A DNA stretch of 64,000 bases, taken from positions 71,651,104 to 71,715,103 of the forward strand of contig OV884014.1 in the NCBI GenBank assembly GCA_930367205.1, written 5' to 3'. A program made the position numbers and the translations under genes. Positions 61,255 through 64,000 of the stretch are shown piece by piece (the stretch's first letter is position 1; the number at the start of each line of letters is the position of its first letter). The stretch comes from Acanthosoma haemorrhoidale. Lineage: Eukaryota > Arthropoda > Insecta > Hemiptera > Acanthosomatidae. The notes under the pieces are model-generated. The model did no database searches. It worked only from the letters and a program-made list of their open reading frames with translations, and was not told the origin of the DNA.

Positions 61255-61345
61255 ATCATTGACGATGGATGTTCTGCACGAGGCAAAGGATGGACTGCAA
61301 GGGGGAGGAGTGACTACAGGTTAAGATAGTTTGCAATAGCCTACC
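61255..61345 (+). repeat. Repeat pair member 1 (RTE-like tail)
   Basis: Contains ATTGACGATGGATGTTCTGC, ACGAGGCAAAGGATGGACTGC and GCAATAGCCTAC. It matches 62397-62460, which directly follows the RTE-like reverse-transcriptase remnant. Probably a second 3' fragment of the same element. Confidence 0.6.
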
Positions 61346-62189
61346 ACATAAATTATCGAGGAAAGGTTTATCTCTTCATGTAAATAAAACAGTGGAGATT
61401 AACATAATTATAGTCAGGATAGGCAAAACTGCAAAAAGTCACTTAGGTACCTCCTCTTAGCATCTATTACTTAGTCTGTAATATGTACTACATATCCTAA
61501 AACAGTCATGAAGAACTTGTTTGTTCAGAATCAATTAATTAACTTAATTAATCAATTAACAACCGTTAGATGTAGTTAGCAATCAATCTGATTAAATAAT
61601 TACTTACCTAAGAAAGAACGTTTACATGAGCTAAAACCAGACATATCCCAGATTTCGGATTACATACCACAACTATGTTTACTAATATATTCCATCAGTA
61701 TATGTTAAGCATTTAATTTTGTTGCCCTTTATTATTTCATAGTTTGAAACAACTGAAAAGGACTGCATTGTAGTCTCTTCTGAATGAACCACGGGTTTGT
61801 TTGTTCATAAAGTAACAGAAGAGAATTGATATTGACTGGGCTCATGTACGAAAACGATAGCTCAGTGAATAGAGAACTCGGGACAAGAGTTAGGGATACT
61901 GTCACCATCTGTTTTTTGGCTAATACATGTTACACGAACCGCGACTTGAAGAGATAAGGACGCCACAAGCTGTGACTACCTATCAGAGAGGCGCGGGACG
62001 TCAGATCGGATAGGAGTAACCCATGCCCAGGTTGAGTCAGAGCTGATAAGGAACAGGCTGATAGTGACCTACAATGTAGTGTTTGTTTGTTCTGTCTGAT
62101 AGCTGGCACCGCCTTTGACTTCATAGGAAATTTACTATTTGATGTTAAAAAAAAACGAGTCATCGTCACAATATAAAAACAGTTGTGTT

Positions 62190-62475
62190 GTATTGCCCTT
62201 ACATGGGGATCCGAAGCTTGGTATATGACGGAATGGGATGAAAACCACTTATTCACTTTTGATAGAACAATCTCAGAAAATATACTGAGCAGTCTGGATA
62301 GAAGAAGGCTAAAGAAAAGACAACTATGATAAGATTGCCCGAGACAGCAGGCTCCTTTGGGCTAGCCCTGAAAAACGTTTCAAAAATCCTCAAGGGATTG
62401 ACGATAGATGTTCTGCACAAGGCAAAGGAGTGACTGCAGACTAAGCAATAGCCTACTACAGCAATTAACGAGTAC
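62190..62475 (+). pseudogene. Probable RTE-like LINE remnant
   Basis: The + strand reads LTWGSEAWYMTEWDENHLF followed by TFDRTISENIL (about 62199-62290). This resembles the YGSEtW..t..dE..L..FER..LR segment near the C-terminus of RTE-type and related LINE polyproteins. A stop follows at 62327-62332, and further similarity (RDSRLLWASPEKRFKNPQG) continues in another frame. Too short for a firm clade assignment. The end matches the repeat at 61255. Confidence 0.5.
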
Positions 62476-64000
62476 GACTAAAACATCCATCAAACGTACT
62501 TATTATTTTTAAGAGTTATTTTAAATGGGACGAATTCCTAGAGCATTGATTTTTATTGGTTACTCAATGTTCTATAAACAAAGTTGAGTACATGCAATCT
62601 GGTACATTTCGTTTAATTTAGTGTGACGTACTCATTTAATAAAGACAAAGCAATAATAATAACAGAGCCAAAAATACATTCAACATATTTAAAAATGCAA
62701 GACAAAATAAAATAAAAAATATAGTACTGCCAAATTTTATACGTAACATATGAGCTCAAGCAATCCCAAAGCACCCTTAATTAAGCAGTCTAGTAACTGA
62801 TGATGAATTTTTCTGGAATTCTTCCCATCTTAATACTATAGTCCTTACTTAAATGCCTTGAAAGCCTCCTATTCACACACTTCCTGACAACTCAGATACG
62901 AGATTGCTATAATAGGTCCTTTGTATAATTTTTTATTGTTACTATTATCTTAGTTTATTAACTATTTTCGATTATTGTGACTTAAATGTTCTGCCAATAA
63001 ATTCAAAGGTGCAAACCTTTTAAATAGTAACCACTAATATTTATGTAAATAATTATATCAATATTACTTTTAATAGTGTATTATACATATTTTGTTTTTA
63101 GATAAATTCTTGAATATTTTTAATTTAAGGTATACCTTTTTGTTTTTTATTATTATTTTATTTTCTCCTCCTATGTGATGTATTGTTTTTTTTTTTGTAG
63201 GTCAGATCTGAACTTATTTCTTTTTGTACTCTTTTTACTTAGATCCTCTTCTATATATTTACAAATAAACAAATGAATACATATTTCTCTCACTGTTTTT
63301 AGAGTAAATCCTTTTCGCTGAACACTATTCTTTTGGACTCGTCAATAATTATTTAATTTGCCTAATGAGCTCTCTAAGACGCCTGACTAACAAATCCACA
63401 CAGCCCTGAGACTTTTCCCCTGCTTTTCACAAGTAACAACCCAATCCATTAACTGTCATTGGAGCGGGGACTTTATGATCACTAAAGCTTTCGGCCCTGA
63501 TGAACTGGACAATAAAGCTGCTACCTTGAAGGCCAGAAGCCGTAAACCATCCCATTGGCATTAACCTGAGGTCGCTGGGTCTCTACCCCATAAATTTGAA
63601 CACTCATTTCTCCTCTACTTCCCACTTTACAACTTTCTTGGAAAAAATCTTTGACTCGAGGTCAAATTGATTATTCGCAGTAACCGGTTGTCATCGTTTT
63701 CCGAAAGGCTGTCAATCGCTACCCTTTTTCGTTTTTCTGCTATCTATTACTCCCTGAACAGTTGTTTGTTTTGTTTTTTGTTTTTTTCAAGTTTATTAAT
63801 TAATGATTTACACTTTTTCTGAGAAGCACCATAAACTATACAGAGGCCGTATACATGTCTCATGATGGCTACAATAACGTCAAAACTCATTTTTGAGCTA
63901 ATACTACATTTATTATATTATTATATTACTAATATTAATATTACAGGCTAAGTTTGAATCTATATTCATGCATGGAGTCTATCCCTCTCTGTAATACCAA
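62476..64000. other. Right-edge intergenic DNA
   Basis: AT-rich to about 63350, then a more balanced segment (63370-63720) with no recognised coding in any frame, then T-rich sequence to the edge. No supported gene. Confidence 0.4.

Overview
The window is AT-rich nuclear DNA from an animal, most likely an insect. The evidence is two SLC2/Tret1-like sugar-transporter genes, several clades of non-LTR retrotransposon (Jockey-like, I-like and probably RTE-like), solo LTRs and a long tandem satellite. A hemipteran is my best guess, but it is weakly supported and should not be relied on. No prokaryotic features are present.

Only two convincing host protein genes are visible. Both are on the + strand and each is a single uninterrupted exon: 3008-4387 (459 aa) and 29519-30901 (460 aa). 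They align without internal gaps, with 288 of 459 positions identical by hand count (about 63%), so they are paralogues from a local duplication about 26 kb apart. Both keep the major-facilitator sugar-transporter scaffold but have replaced most residues that bind the hexose in GLUT-type transporters. The first copy has also lost both arginines of the cytoplasmic loop 2-3 motif.

Between them, 7800-12209 is a satellite array of 58 exact 76-bp units with no net length drift. It has two higher-order patterns: a 7-unit (532 bp) period in the left part and an 11-unit (836 bp) period, seen three times, in the middle and right part.

The rest is a graveyard of transposable elements. LINE family A (Jockey-like) lies at 23791-24454, 27777-28062, 51835-53485, 53486-53924 and 55507-56467. 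LINE family B lies at 17640-18339, 26850-27072, 41814-41890 and 60976-61056. LINE family C lies at 15100-15628 and 42006-43135. A 5'-truncated I-like LINE with an open RNase H reading frame and a perfect 12-bp target-site duplication is at 24539-25554. Three related solo LTRs with 5-bp target-site duplications lie at 16072-17024, 43763-44717 and 58813-59665. An RTE-like remnant is near 62190. Long stretches (30.9-41.4 kb, 44.7-51.8 kb, 18.3-23.8 kb, 62.5-64 kb) hold no gene I can support.

Apart from the two transporters, the features do not form a pathway. The plausible biological interest is the divergent transporter pair and the hierarchically organised satellite beside it.
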